Assembly: GCA_022496205.1 (NCBI GenBank)
Contig: WTXD01000010.1
Coordinates: 62,001-126,000 of the forward strand
DNA from: Gloeopeniophorella convolvens
Taxonomy: Eukaryota > Basidiomycota > Agaricomycetes > Russulales
Direction of reading: 5' to 3'
Length of the DNA stretch: 64,000 nucleotides
The position numbers and the translations under genes were made by a program. Within the stretch, counting starts at the first letter, position 1. Each line of letters begins with the position of its first letter. The notes below the pieces were generated by a model. The model ran no database searches, was not told the DNA's origin, and was given only the letters and a program-made list of their open reading frames with translations. Below, piece by piece: positions 32,162 to 43,689 of this stretch.

Positions 32162-35100
32162 ATGGACACAGAGGCACACCCTGATGTACGGCTGTTGGCT
32201 CCAGACGTAGGCTATCTCGACTCCGTCAAGGTTTTTCCGTTCATCGTCCATTTGAAACGCGATGTTATCGTGAGCCCTGGAAAAGACAATTAGCTATGCT
32301 CTTCCAGTGCTTCTGACCTTCCTTCCTCCTTTCTCGGCAGAAAAACATCGGTGCGTGTCCGTGTCCGCTGGCGCCCGCCACACATCCTCATATGGTCGCC
32401 CTACAGACTCCGCACTCAGCTGGGAGTCAGTCCCGCGCCCTATCCCTTCTTGCTCAACGCCGCTCACTACCTCCCAGCCAGCTAACCGCATCTGACGTGA
32501 ACTTCGCCGTCGTGCGCCCGCTAGTCTTCAAGTATGCGCGCCTCAGGAATCCCGCTATCGTCTATGTCTGCCTCGTCGTGCGTTCGCACTTCATCTCCAT
32601 CGCGGAACAAGATCTCGCGTTTTCCGGGGTCAGCTTCTCACGCGCCATCCTGTGCGAGCTTCTTGCCATGAAACTCGTTCATCATTTTGCAAGCAATCCC
32701 CTCGAACTAGTCTCTGTTCTCACTACAAGCTGGAGCCCTCTAGCCGGCGCTTCTGATGATGTCATCGGCGAAGTCAAGAGCATTCTTGGCAGCAAAAAAG
32801 ACGAGGACATGGATGACCTGCAATCGGCATTAGAGGTAAGTTCTGTGCGCATATATGCTCATTTGTGCTGAAGTGCCTCTTAGATGGCAATCTCATCAAG
32901 AGCCAAGAGATTCGTGGCCTCTCCGATGGTCCAGTCTGTTGTGAACGATATCTACTCTGGTAGGGTCGTGTATTCTGCTTCTGCAAACCGGTCTATCGTC
33001 GCGGATAACTACAAGTCCCGTGCCATCGAGATCTACGACAGCCGGAACGCATCGTGGCTCAACCATTATCGGTATGGTCCTCCACGTTGTGGTCATGCGC
33101 AACCCCATGACTGAAAATGGGTTTCTTTAGGCTTCGAGTTCCGCGGTACGGTGCCATCCTGGAATTCTTGAATTTCGCTTGTCTCCTGGTCGCGTTTGTG
33201 CTATGTCTTACATGCAAGCATCCGGCTCCCCAATCCCCGAGCGCTCCGTTAATTCCTACCCAGACCAGGATCTGAACGCCCTCCACCCATTTGAGATTCT
33301 TTTCATTGTCTTCGCCGCGGCTTTTGCTCTGGAGGAGTATACAGCCTCCATAGAGCACGGATGGGGCAGTAAGTGCGGATATCACTACCTTCCCCGCATA
33401 AATTAATGAAATGCCCAGTTTACATCGCGAACGTAAGCACCGGAACACTCCCTTCAAAGCTCTAGTGCACGCTGCGAGCCGTCTAGATGTGGAATGTGTT
33501 CGACTCGGCCTTCATTGGGATCACGATGTTATACCTGGTTCTCCGAGTGAAGGGTTTAACTTCTGGAGACCGTGAGCTGTATGCCGTATTCGACTCTCTC
33601 AGCTGGACTGACGGAGGGTTGTGATCAATTCCAGCCGCGACGTCCGCGCTTGGCTTTGACATCCTCGCCTGCGGAGCGTGCATCCTTTTCCCAAGGTTTG
33701 ATAGCAACCTTGTTCCCCTTCTGTCTTCTCACAACCACTGTTTAGGCTCGCGTTCTTCATGGTTTCCAACAACGTCGTGATTCTGTACGTCTCTGGTGTC
33801 ATCGTTCTCCGGTTTCATGTTCCAACAGCTTCTCTGCCTACAGCGCGCTACGCGCAATGACCGCTGAATTCGTGTTTTTTATGTGCATCGCTGCCATCTG
33901 CTTTTCTGGGCTGCTCTTCACGCTATGGACGTTCGCTTCGGACCAGTGGACTCTTAAGTCGATCGCCTGGCTCATGGTGCAAATATGGTTCGGGAATACA
34001 TACCTGTCCTTCGGGCAGGCCTCGTCCTTCCATCCCTGTAAGTTCTGCTTTACTTCTGTGAATGGTTCTAAATCCGTGATATAGTCTTTGGGCCCATACT
34101 GATGACCGGGTTTGCGGCCTTGAGTAACACGCTTCTACTGACCAGTGAGTTGTTCGTGGTTACGCTGATTCATAATTAACGGAGATTACAGTCCTGATCT
34201 CCATACTCTCGAACACGTTCGCAAGGATTGATGCGGTGGGTGGTGTACCCTTCACTACATGTCACTCAAGTTAAGCTCCTTTACAGAATGCGAATCAAGA
34301 GGTTTGTTCCCTGTTGCCGTGACGAGCAGCCTCGCCTTACTCACATCAACAGTACCTCTTCCAATTCACGATCACGACGCTTGAAGGGCGAGTATCCTCG
34401 GCGCCGCTTCTCCATGTATCTGACGCAAGTATCACAGAGTGAAGTCGGATGCCCTGTTCAGTTATCAGCCGCCTTTCAACCTCCTGGCTTTTGCCATCTT
34501 ATGGCCGGCAAGTTGGGTGCTGACACCACGGGCCCTGCATACAGCGAACGTTTTCCTCATACGGGTCACGGTGGGCATCCACCAGTATGCTTCTGTCAGG
34601 TCTCTTACTTGTTCTAGTCGTTTCCGATCCTCGTGACGATAACTTTGTATGAGCGCTACTGTCTTACCCATTCGTCAGTCCGTGAGTCAGCGCAGCTCGC
34701 GGCACAAGCTATCTACAGCTCCCTCCCGCGCCCCATCAAGTCCCTGCCGTTCTTCGAAACCCTCATGGGCACAGATGTTCAGGACATCTACGAAGCCATA
34801 TTCGATGTGGAGCAGGATCTTGCAGGAGAGGACGAAGAGCTATTTTCGGATAGGGAGGAGGATCGCGTTGGCCTGCACAGCTGGGCCAGCCGCGAAAATG
34901 GCGGGAACGGCATACACACCCCCGAGCCCGGCTCACCACTGCCACGACTTGAGCTACGCACCCCTGACCATCCGACGCGCAATAGCCGCCGCGCATCGAG
35001 CTTCCCGCGCACGCGCTCAGGGCAATCCGGCGGCTCACCGCGTAACCGCAAGCTCAGCCTTCGCCCGTCGCTCGCTGACACGATGCGCGTGAGCACTGCG

Positions 35101-35415
35101 GAAATCCAGACGCTGGGCCCCCACAGCCCGCTCGCACGCCTGTTCGGGGCGCGGCGCGCAGAGGCGGAGGCCGCGGGCGCGGGCATAAGTCCCATAGACC
35201 CACAGCAGAAGCTGGACAAGGTCGAAGAGGGCGTGCGACGCGTGCAGGAGCTACTCGAGGACGTGCGCGAGTTGCCGGTGTCGAAGCTGAAGGAGGAGAT
35301 GCGCGAGCTGCAGGAGCGCCAGACGCGCATCGAGAGCTTGTTGCTGATGCTGACGCGCGGAATGCGGAACGAAGCGGGGAACACGGGCGGGGCGTCAAGG
35401 CATGATACGCTCTGA
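32162..35415 (+). CDS. YVC1: Vacuolar TRP-type cation channel YVC1
   Basis: YVC1 (TRPY) releases Ca2+ and other cations from the fungal vacuole on osmotic shock and on lipid or Ca2+ signals. The N-terminus reads SVKVFPFIVHLKRDVI, then SALSWDQLTASDVNFAVVRP and LVFKYARLRNPAIVYVCLVV. After a cytosolic segment (QSALEMAISSRAKRFVASPM) the membrane domain follows: LEFLNFACLLVAFVLCLTYM, EILFIVFAAAFALEEY, NVFDSAFIGITMLYLVLRV, LAFFMVSNNVVILALRAM, FVFFMCIAAICFSGLLFTLW, and the pore-region helix LKSIAWLMVQIWFGNTYLSF. The next segments are FGPILMTGFAALSNTLLLTI and FNLLAFAILWPASWVL. The tail is Ser/Arg-rich and ends in a coiled coil (VRRVQELLEDVRELPVSKLK). About a dozen exons join in phase. Exon 3 was fixed by the conserved WDQLT junction. 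Confidence 0.93.
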
Positions 35416-36361
35416 TGGTGGATATCTCTTTGTTTCTGGGACTGCTTTGCATATGTATGTTTCCTGGATTTGCATCGTACCATTGCTCACCTCTTTCAGG
35501 TATCTGGTGGTGATCTACAACACATGGATTTTCGGAATATTGCATTTATTATCGGTTGGCTGATGCACCATCGCGTGATTCTTCGATTCCCTGACGCAGA
35601 GCGATTCGAGCGACCAGCAGACTTCTTCGGCTGCAGTGACGCAGTCTCAGTGCCTTCCGCAAAGCACGTACGCAAAATCATTAGCAAAGTTGCCGATCAC
35701 CGGATGTAGGAACACCATCGCGTTTCTGGATACATTCCATCCCGCAGACCTCACAATGGGAATTGATGCAACGCCCTTGTCTCCGAGAGCGTTGACGTTG
35801 AGCGCTTGAGCCTCTATGCAGAACGCCGTCATGTGGTTGCGCCTGCCCAAGACCTTCACTATGCACGCGAGTTGCCTGGAACACCAGGCTCCATGCGTAC
35901 ATAGGTTTTGCGCCTGAGAACCCTGCGCAACTGAACGTCATGTACTCAGAAGGTAAGACGGAAGAACCTTGACAGATTGGGTGCACCGGCGCTTACGGCG
36001 GTGAGTCCTGTTCGCTCCAGCGTATGGGTGCCTCTATGCTGACTGTCTCTGAACAAGGGCGGAACCGGCTCCGCACTGGTCAACTCCGGCTGCGAGGTCA
36101 TCAGCGAGACAACCCTTACCCAACAACTGTGTCCAACGTGATCAATCGGCACACTCTCCCTTGCTCGACTTTGAAATATCCGAGCAGGTTCCATCCCTCG
36201 GTAGCAGTGGCCTGGAATATTTACCTTTTACTGCCTCTGGTGCCCTTGCGCTCTTCGTTGCCTTTCGGTGTGTTGGAGGCCCGGCAAATTAGGGTTGTTG
36301 AAACGACTATATAGTTTGCCAAGCTGACACTTATTCCGACCTCTTCCGCAGAAAGAATTGA
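35416..36361. other. Spacer downstream of YVC1
   Basis: About 950 bp without a supported gene. The first part is the YVC1 3' end. The minus-strand frames at 35496-36194 are short and share no motif with known proteins. Confidence 0.45.
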
Positions 36362-37584
36362 TATGTCTGCACCTGCCACAATGGATGCTCGCGATGTCTC
36401 CGATGGCGAGCATCGCCCGGTCATTATGCAACACGGTAAGCTCTTGGCGCCTGCTGTTTAAATCGTCGAAATTCCCCTCGTTCATTCAACCAGCAGCATC
36501 TCCTTTGAGCTCCATGGCCGAGGCCCTCAGGAGGGTCACGCTTGACGTCGGTCAGACCCTGAAGAGAGCGCAGGTTAACAGGCGGGAGACTCTAAGCCCT
36601 CTGCCATCATGCGAGGTGGCCATACCCCCTAGGTGCTTCGAAGCTCCTCCCACGTACAATCAGTCGCATACCACACTCTTTTCAGCGGTGAGTCGACATT
36701 GTTGTTCCAATAGTTGGATCATCCTAAGCCTCGAAAGGGTACGCCTGGATCCTTGAAGGGCCATGGCTATAACCTCCAGTCGGCTTCATCGATTCCAGAA
36801 GATGGCCTATTCCCAAGTCTGGACACCATAACCACATTCGACGAGCCCCTCCGAGGGCGGCTTCAAAGCCTTCGGAACGATTTTGACAAAATTCCAAGGC
36901 ACCTTTATCGCGCGAAAGCGCTTCTCAACAATTGCGTCATCACGCTTTGTTACCTTCTGCGGTTCTTGGTTTGGTACTGGTTTGTGAGTTTACTCCCGTA
37001 TATGAGAATGGATTCCTCTCAAGGTAGAAGGTCATCTCCGTGCGCTTCGGCGTTGTGTTCTACAGTCGCAACCTCAAGGTTATGACACCGCTGGTATCCT
37101 TAGTCTGGCATGCGACGATTGCGGTCCTCAGGTACGGTATTTGAGTTGCTGTAACTCCAGCTAGCATCACAACTGTAGTCGCAGGTACACAACTCCAACA
37201 CGAGTGTTCCTCACCCTGAACCTTTTCCTGCAACCTGTCGTTGAGACCATCGAGATGGTTGACAGTGATATGGAAGCGAAGAACGGTTCCGACCAATTCA
37301 CCGAAATGCAGCGTATTTCAGTGATGGTGCTCGTAGACATACAAGTACGGCAAGCTGTTGAAGCTGTCGCTACTCCTGTGTCCGAGGCCCCGAAGGCGCC
37401 TACTTCCGAGGCTTCCGGTGCACCAGCCCCCAATCCTACCTCGGTGCCCAACAAACCTACAAGCACTGCGCGCTCCCACATCGCCACGCGGACCCCGGCG
37501 GTTCGGAGGCGCTCTCCAGCGTCGGACACCCAAACACCTCTGATGAACCTGTGGCAAAACCACCTTGAGGACGTTTTGTACTGA
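36362..37584 (+). CDS. Unknown membrane protein, cluster member 1
   Basis: The family is not recognised. Six exons join in phase from MSAPATMDARDVSDGEHRPV to TPLMNLWQNHLEDVLY. Segments include EALRRVTLDVGQTLKRAQVN, a Pro-rich part (CFEAPPTYNQ) and FDEPLRGRLQSLRNDFDKIP. The membrane block is NNCVITLCYLLRFLVWYWF, RFGVVFYSRNLKVMTPLVSL, VWHATIAVLRYTTPTRVFLT. An amphipathic stretch ending in the motif TEMQRISVMVLVDIQVRQAV and a Pro/Ala/Ser-rich tail follow. Pattern FYSRNLKVMTP is similar to FYERRVRAALP and FYELTLRRFIP in the next two genes, so the three may be ancient tandem duplicates. There is no signal peptide. Membrane topology suggests two or three helices. No function can be assigned. Confidence 0.6.
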
Positions 37585-38761
37585 ATGCAAATGGTCCCGT
37601 TCCTCATGATAGGAGCCACACTGAAGGATTCGATGATGTATGTAGGCATATGTATAACGACAACACATGAATCTTATTAATGAGGCATTCGTGCAGGAAT
37701 CCTAAATCACGTAGTCGCACAAGCGCTGTTGATACGATGCTTCCGTGCACTCCACCCTCACGCTAAGCATGTGTTTGTGCTTTCTGTAGTACGACCTCGA
37801 GAAAATTCAGGCGCGTCCTTCAGTGTGATGCTGTTGCGTCGTCTGGCACACTGCAGCAGAAGGCTCCCGTCTGCGCAGGCTCCCGATGATTTCCGCGGAT
37901 GTGATGAACCCTGCGGTAGCGCTCTTTACCGTAGACACGTTGCGTCCATGTAAGGTGAATCGCTTAAATCCGCTTTGATTTGGGCCATGACCAAGAGGGT
38001 CGTTAAACACGTGAGCCTTCATTACAGCCACTGCTGCAATATCGTTCCAGGAGTGAGATCAAAGCTCGATTACGGAATAGTGTGCGAGCCAGACAGAAGG
38101 AAATGCGCGAGCTCCACGAGAGAAGCACCTTCGAGTGAACTGTTGAGGTATGGCTACAGGACTTCCCTTTAACAGTTTCACTCTTACCACATGATAACAA
38201 TCCTCCCCGATGCCAGGTTGTAGAATATTGAACACCCTGTGTCGTCACGTCAGAAGTCTGGATTAAGCAATGATTGATTTTGAGTTGTAAGCGGCCCATA
38301 GTCATCCCAAGATAGGGAGCGATGGTTCTGCCCCGAAGTGCCTCACGGATTATTTTGCTACACACGCACCTGCCAATTAATGTTTATCTTTCATAGCGCA
38401 GAGATTCAGTAACGCTATGACAGCGCTCCGAGCATCCATCCATCGTAGGAATCCGCATGTACTTTGCCTAGGCATCGCCTCGCGCTCGGTCCGACTAACA
38501 AAGTGTCCCAAGTCATGATGTCAGAAGCACATGTATACGAAAGAGCCTTGGAACAATGCAACGTGATTTCGTGTTGGGATGCGAGGAAGTTACAATGTCT
38601 TAAAAGCATTCTGAGCAAAGGTATGGACCTTAATGGCGGATATGATCAGTCAGGTTATCCTCGAGGTTAAAAGGGCCTGTAACAGGGCACACAACAACCT
38701 GCACAACAGTGTCCTACCTCTTACTTTCGACTCCGTGCCGCAGCCCCAGTCACCTTCTACA
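37585..38761. other. Spacer between cluster members 1 and 2
   Basis: About 1.2 kb with no supported gene. The minus-strand frame at 38003-38365 lacks recognisable motifs. It probably contains the 3' end of member 1 and the promoter of member 2. Confidence 0.45.
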
Positions 38762-39583
38762 ATGTCTAAGATTCTACCTGCGGGTGTAAGTGGGCAGTCC
38801 CTGCCGAGGTACTTGGTTTATTTACCACAATGCCCCTAGAACCCGCTGGTGAGCGTTCCCTACGGCCCTACAGTTCCAGTCGACCAGCTTCACCTTCCGG
38901 ATGCCTCCGTCTTGTTCTACCCGTCCGACAAATCCCTCAAAGCTCGCCTGACCGCGTTCCGGGACGAGATCAGCCTCTTCTTCGAGCATCTCAAATATGT
39001 GATCCTGGTCCCGTTCAGTTGGTTCTTGACTATGCAACATTTCATCAGGGTTATTATCTGGCGCTTCCTGGTATGAGATCGAATCCCTCGGTCCCTGCAG
39101 TGATTGAACCCTCTCAACAGACTCTCCCGTGGAGAATCGCAATCAACTTCTACGAACGCAGAGTCAGGGCCGCACTCCCTTGGCTCCCGTCTATCTGGGG
39201 CATGCTGATTGCGCTCTTCCCGAACGGAATTCAACTCCCAACGTTCACCAGTATCACCGCTGGTCCCTACAAGGGGGCGGGCCCTATTGGAAAGAATCCC
39301 ACGTTGCCGGTCGATCTCGACGCTATCATAAGGGGCGAAGATCCAGGGACGGGCGACGGCGATTCCAACGGGGGTCCGCCGAACGGAGATGCCGGTCAGG
39401 ATAATTCATCGCCGCTTGAGGAAGCGCTGAATGCCATTCCGGCCACGGCCCCCAGCGGCTTAGACAGTGCATTGAAGAACGTCAAGGTACGGTTGTCGAG
39501 GGTCTTCGTGTGTGATTTCTGATATCATGCATTACCAACAGGACGCCCAGAAAACAGCAGTCCAGTCCCTGAAGTCATCGTGA
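38762..39583 (+). CDS. Unknown membrane protein, cluster member 2
   Basis: Four exons join in phase from MSKILPAG to KTAVQSLKSS. The body reads NPLVSVPYGPTVPVDQLHLP, LKARLTAFRDEISLFFEHLK, then two hydrophobic segments: YVILVPFSWFLTMQHFIRVI and LPWRIAINFYERRVRAALPW. LPSIWGMLIALFPNGIQLPT and a Gly/Pro/Asp-rich linker (GEDPGTGDGDSNGGPPNGDA) follow. The part FPNGIQLPTFTSITAGPY resembles LPGGVQLPTLPQVGGLAW in member 3. The last exon is short and charged. There is no family I can name. The sharing of the FYxR block and the GxQLPT block with neighbours supports common descent by tandem duplication. Confidence 0.6.
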
Positions 39584-41187
39584 AAATCTTGATAGCTTGA
39601 CCGAAGAACGTGCAACGAGGGGTGACGCTGCATGCCATGTCCCAGGGACAATTCCGCCTCCTTCGGCTCATGAAAGGACTCCATTCGTTGTACAATATTC
39701 ATCATTCAGTTCAGTTCTTTCAGTAATAAGAATCAGTGCTTAGACTCCATAGAGAAAAGATACAAGTGCGGTTCCATACCGAGGCGTGTGTGACTGCTTG
39801 AGAAAATTGAGTGCCGAATGTAGCGTCATAGGGCTCGGGAATTCTTCAAGGCGCCTGTGGTTCTCAATGAAAGTATACCCCATCTGGACCCACCCAGACA
39901 GAGAGACAGTCCGGCGCAGGCCGACACCTATAGACTACCGTATACCCAGTGCCCTATTACCTAGCAGATCTTCACGCGGGGGAAGATGTGAATGCGGCCA
40001 TGGCGTATCAGGTCGTAGCCTGGCACCATGCGACAAGCCGTGAGTCGGCTCGAGAGCGATTGATGATGCGATTTTTTTTTTCAAATCCATTTGCATGCAC
40101 CTCGGCGTAGATGATGCGATTTGCAGAACCGATATATCATATATAGTTCGAGCGCTCGAAAGCAACATTACGGATGTAGAGCGGATCAGCAAGGTGGAGG
40201 CGCATCGGAGCTGAGCAGAGGACCTTTGCATGGTGTCAGTCGAGTATGATCAGACCCATAACTTCCTGGCAAGCGGCGAGGTCGCGGTCAAGCTCAAGCT
40301 CAAGCCTGACGGGACCTCTGACGACGGGTATGTGTTTCCGGCAACTCCCGGAGCTCTCGGTCTCCGACATAGTCCGACATGGCCGCAACAGGCTGCAACG
40401 GGCTGCAGTGGGTTCGGTGACCGCCACAGTAAGTATCGTTTGGCAATCAACCGTATGTATGAGCGGCTGCAACCTGCTGCGGCGCTGGGCTGTCGTTTCG
40501 CGCCCGTGGCATATCACGGCTCACCCAAACGTTCCTAAAGTTTCGCTCAGAGACACAAGAAACGGCACCGTGCACGAATTGGTCGCTTCATCATTCCACC
40601 ACGGCTCCTTCCGCGGCTCGCGGCCTTGATTTGGCCGCAGGCTATCCCTTCGTCTCTCGGTGTCTCGGGGGATGCATCCTCCGCCTCCGTTCTGGATGTT
40701 GGGCTTTGATGTGTCTCGATGTCCTCGGGGCTTGCCTCAGCCTCTTAGCCTACGCCATGTCCCGGTTCCATCTCTTCTCATGCCATCCTACTCGGAGTGC
40801 TCAGGTCTCAGAGTCTGTCATAGAGACCTTCTGGATTGGTTGGCTCTCTGGATTAACGATCATCATTCCGCTATGCTGTCGTGACTGACTATGCACGAAA
40901 TTTACCTTTCTCCTCGACTCATGTAATCTTAGGGGCGCGCTGCTCATCCAACTCTGGAATCAAGCAAAATATCATGCCTTCTGATGTCTGGGCGCCATCA
41001 TCCGTACTTCAGATAAAAGGATCCTGGGACTGGGCACGATGTCGGCCACTCCCAGCGCACGCTGCAAAGGGACCACGAGCACATATTTCTCCAACACCCA
41101 TGTTGCGAAACCTGTTGCCATTCGGAGGCGATGTGTGTTTTCCCCTTTTATCACGTATCTGAACTCTCCTGATGCCTCTCACGACAG
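39584..41187. other. Spacer between cluster members 2 and 3
   Basis: About 1.6 kb. It holds a T9-10 run at 40072-40081 flanked by two GATGATGCGATTT copies 45 bp apart. The 5' exon of member 3 is probably somewhere before 41188. A frame starting MSATPSARCKG near 41039 is a candidate but no clean donor site follows it. No other gene was seen. Confidence 0.4.
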
Positions 41188-42129
41188 AAGAGCACGGCCG
41201 CAGCGCCAGCCGCTAGCCTCTTGAACCCAGGGCTTCTTGGAATAACGGCCCTCCCTGGGGGTGTGCAGCTCCCAACTTTGCCTCAGGTCGGAGGCCTGGC
41301 CTGGCTTGCGCCAAACCCCAAACCAACCGTATGGGACAGGGTTCTCATGTTTGTATCAAGGGCCCTCATTGCCTTCTTCTCCATTGTACGAAAAATTATC
41401 CCCCCGCCCGTCTTGGTCTTTCTGGTACGCATCCGCCGTTACACGGTTCTACAACCACTCCAGCTGTCACTATAGATACCCTGCGTCCCCATGTTCATCG
41501 GCTTCTACGAACTCACACTCCGGCGCTTCATTCCTCAACTTCCCTCTTCGCTCACGATTATATTCAAGCTCTTCCAGCAAGGGATCCTGACTATCGACTC
41601 CATCAACTGGCTCGTCTCGAGTCTGCCTCAAGCGATGGTCGGTGGCCTTAGCGCGCTCAGCGGCGCCGCAATGAGTGGGACTGTCGCGGTTGCCAACGGA
41701 ACGGCACTCGCCACTGCCGGAATTGCCGCCGTCGGAAAGGAAGCGAGCGCGCTGGCCGGCGGAGTCTCTGTCATTGCTAACGGTGCGGCGAAATCTGCCG
41801 TCGAAAGCATCTCTGTCCTGCAAAACGGAGCTACCCTCGCTGCGAAGAATACCATCCAAGACCTACCTCTAGGAAAAGGCGCTGCTGCAGTTGACCCGGC
41901 TGTGCTTGCGAAGAGTGCTGCTGAGGCTGTTGTTAGCAGCACCAATGCCATAGCAGATGCCGCTCTTCACAACCCCATAGCAAATGCCACCCTCCAGAAC
42001 CCCATAACGAACGCCACTCTCCACACAGCTACTGATGCTGCTGCTGCCCTACAGGCTTCGACCACTGCCCTCACCAGCGGATTGGCAAACTTTGGTTCCT
42101 TGAACCCACTTACCAAGCGGAAGGTGTAG
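41188..42129 (+). CDS. Unknown membrane protein, cluster member 3 (5' end open)
   Basis: Two exons are certain. The first begins after an ACAG acceptor: KSTAAAPAASLLNPGLLGIT, ALPGGVQLPTLPQVGGLAWL, then WDRVLMFVSRALIAFFSIVR and KIIPPPVLVFL. The second starts IPCVPMFIGFYELTLRRFIP, QLPSSLTIIFKLFQQGILTI, then DSINWLVSSLPQAMVGGLSA. A long Ala/Gly/Ser-rich repeat-like region comes next (ALATAGIAAVGKEASALAGG, ANGAAKSAVESISVLQNGAT). Near the end, N-A-T-L and N-P-I repeats (HNPIANATLQNPITNATLHT) carry several potential N-glycosylation sites if they face outside. The Ala-rich tail is unlike members 1 and 2. I cannot place the start codon. The function is unknown. Confidence 0.55.
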
Positions 42130-43689
42130 CTGGGTCATAAGATAATAGAGTCCCTAGAAGGGGGTGCTATTCGGTATCTGCCTCGTAATTCATTGTATGA
42201 AGTTATGTACCCCCGGCACCCTCCTCACCACGTTTATTCGCGCTGTACTTATATTTTGGCTGCGTAGTCGTGTCCGTGTTTCTTATCTCTGATGTTTGTT
42301 TGGTGAGACTCAAAACATATTTAACTGACATTCAATCGCGTTAATTAACATGCGATTATGATGTGCACCACACTGCACTTCAGGACACCATTGCCACCCT
42401 TCAGATTGGCGAAACGCTATCCTGGTAATCTGAGTCGATGATAGATATCAGCGTTACCAAAGTTCGGGGAGAAAAATGTTGAAAGCGGACGTTCGTTTTC
42501 TGCTTTGACTTTCGTTTCGTGGCGCGCGCGTGCGGATGGCAAACGCGCGCGCAGTCTTTTTTCGTGTAGACTTTACGACCCGGGCCGGCAGCCCGGGGTT
42601 TCGACTTGTGCGTGCTCGCACTGCGGCCTCACCGGCACCGCGAGGGCAGTATCTTCCTTTCTATTGGACCGATCACTTTGGTACTGTACGGTTGTGATGC
42701 CCGCGGGTCAAGCCACTGTTTATAGCGCGTGAAACTGAAATGAGTTACAGTACTAAAACACTTGTATTCACTTTTACTTACTTCGCCTAGACGGCGATTC
42801 TATACATCTGCTTATATTAGGTGAATCAACCTAGCTCCGTGTCTATTAGAGTGCGCGAGACTGAGACAGCGATCGTATCTGCTTAGAATCGCCCGCGCGC
42901 TTTCGAGAATCCGCCCCTACCGGGCTGTTTTATTTCTTCAAGAAGATGTTCAGCGGCTCTAAGATCGAATGCACTTGAAGGCTCGGAGTCGTCTCTGGCA
43001 ACGGAATCGTGTGATTCCGTAATTATATATATGATTCACATCCCGGAAAGGGCTCGGCCGTTCCGAGTCGACTTTTGACCTGAATTCCTCTCCCCTCTTC
43101 GAGTCTGTCTTGTCGTTTACCGATCTCCGGCACCGCAATGCTATCTCACCTTCGGATGCTCATCCGCAGAACGTCCGAACTATTTGCGACAGTTTACGGA
43201 GCGTCGCTCGGGTGCCAGGTACAATAATCGAACAAGGTCTGCCACCGCGATTTGTGACGGGTACTCTATGGGCGCTCCATGCAACCAACACGATCCCGAG
43301 GCACTAAACGTATCACCTCCATGTGCCTCGTGGTGCCAGGCTTCGACCCTGCTCGGGAAAGGCAGCTGAAGATGAACGCTCGCGTCCTGTGCAATCCAGG
43401 CTTAGGATTTGCAATCGTACTGTGCCGCTCGGTCCCTGCTCGGAAGCCTTGACTGCGAACATTGCGTGCACTCTTAGGCAAAGTCCGGACGAAGAGCGGC
43501 ATCGCGAACTGGCAGACAAGCCATGTTCTTGACGTATGGAATTATCATGCCCCGCTTTGGTTCATAACATGGATGCCGCAACCTGTTCATTTCGCTGATA
43601 GAAGGGCCGTATAAAGGGCATACCCAGCTGATGTACCTTTTTCTGTCTTGCCTGCGCTCCTCTCCCACAGTTGTACGAATATCACGAAC
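42130..43689. other. Spacer before the acyltransferase pair
   Basis: About 1.55 kb with no supported gene. The left part is AT-richer and includes the 3' end of cluster member 3. A CACATATATAATTACG-like AT stretch lies near 43021-43032. The frames at 43110-43722 are short and without motifs. Confidence 0.45.
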
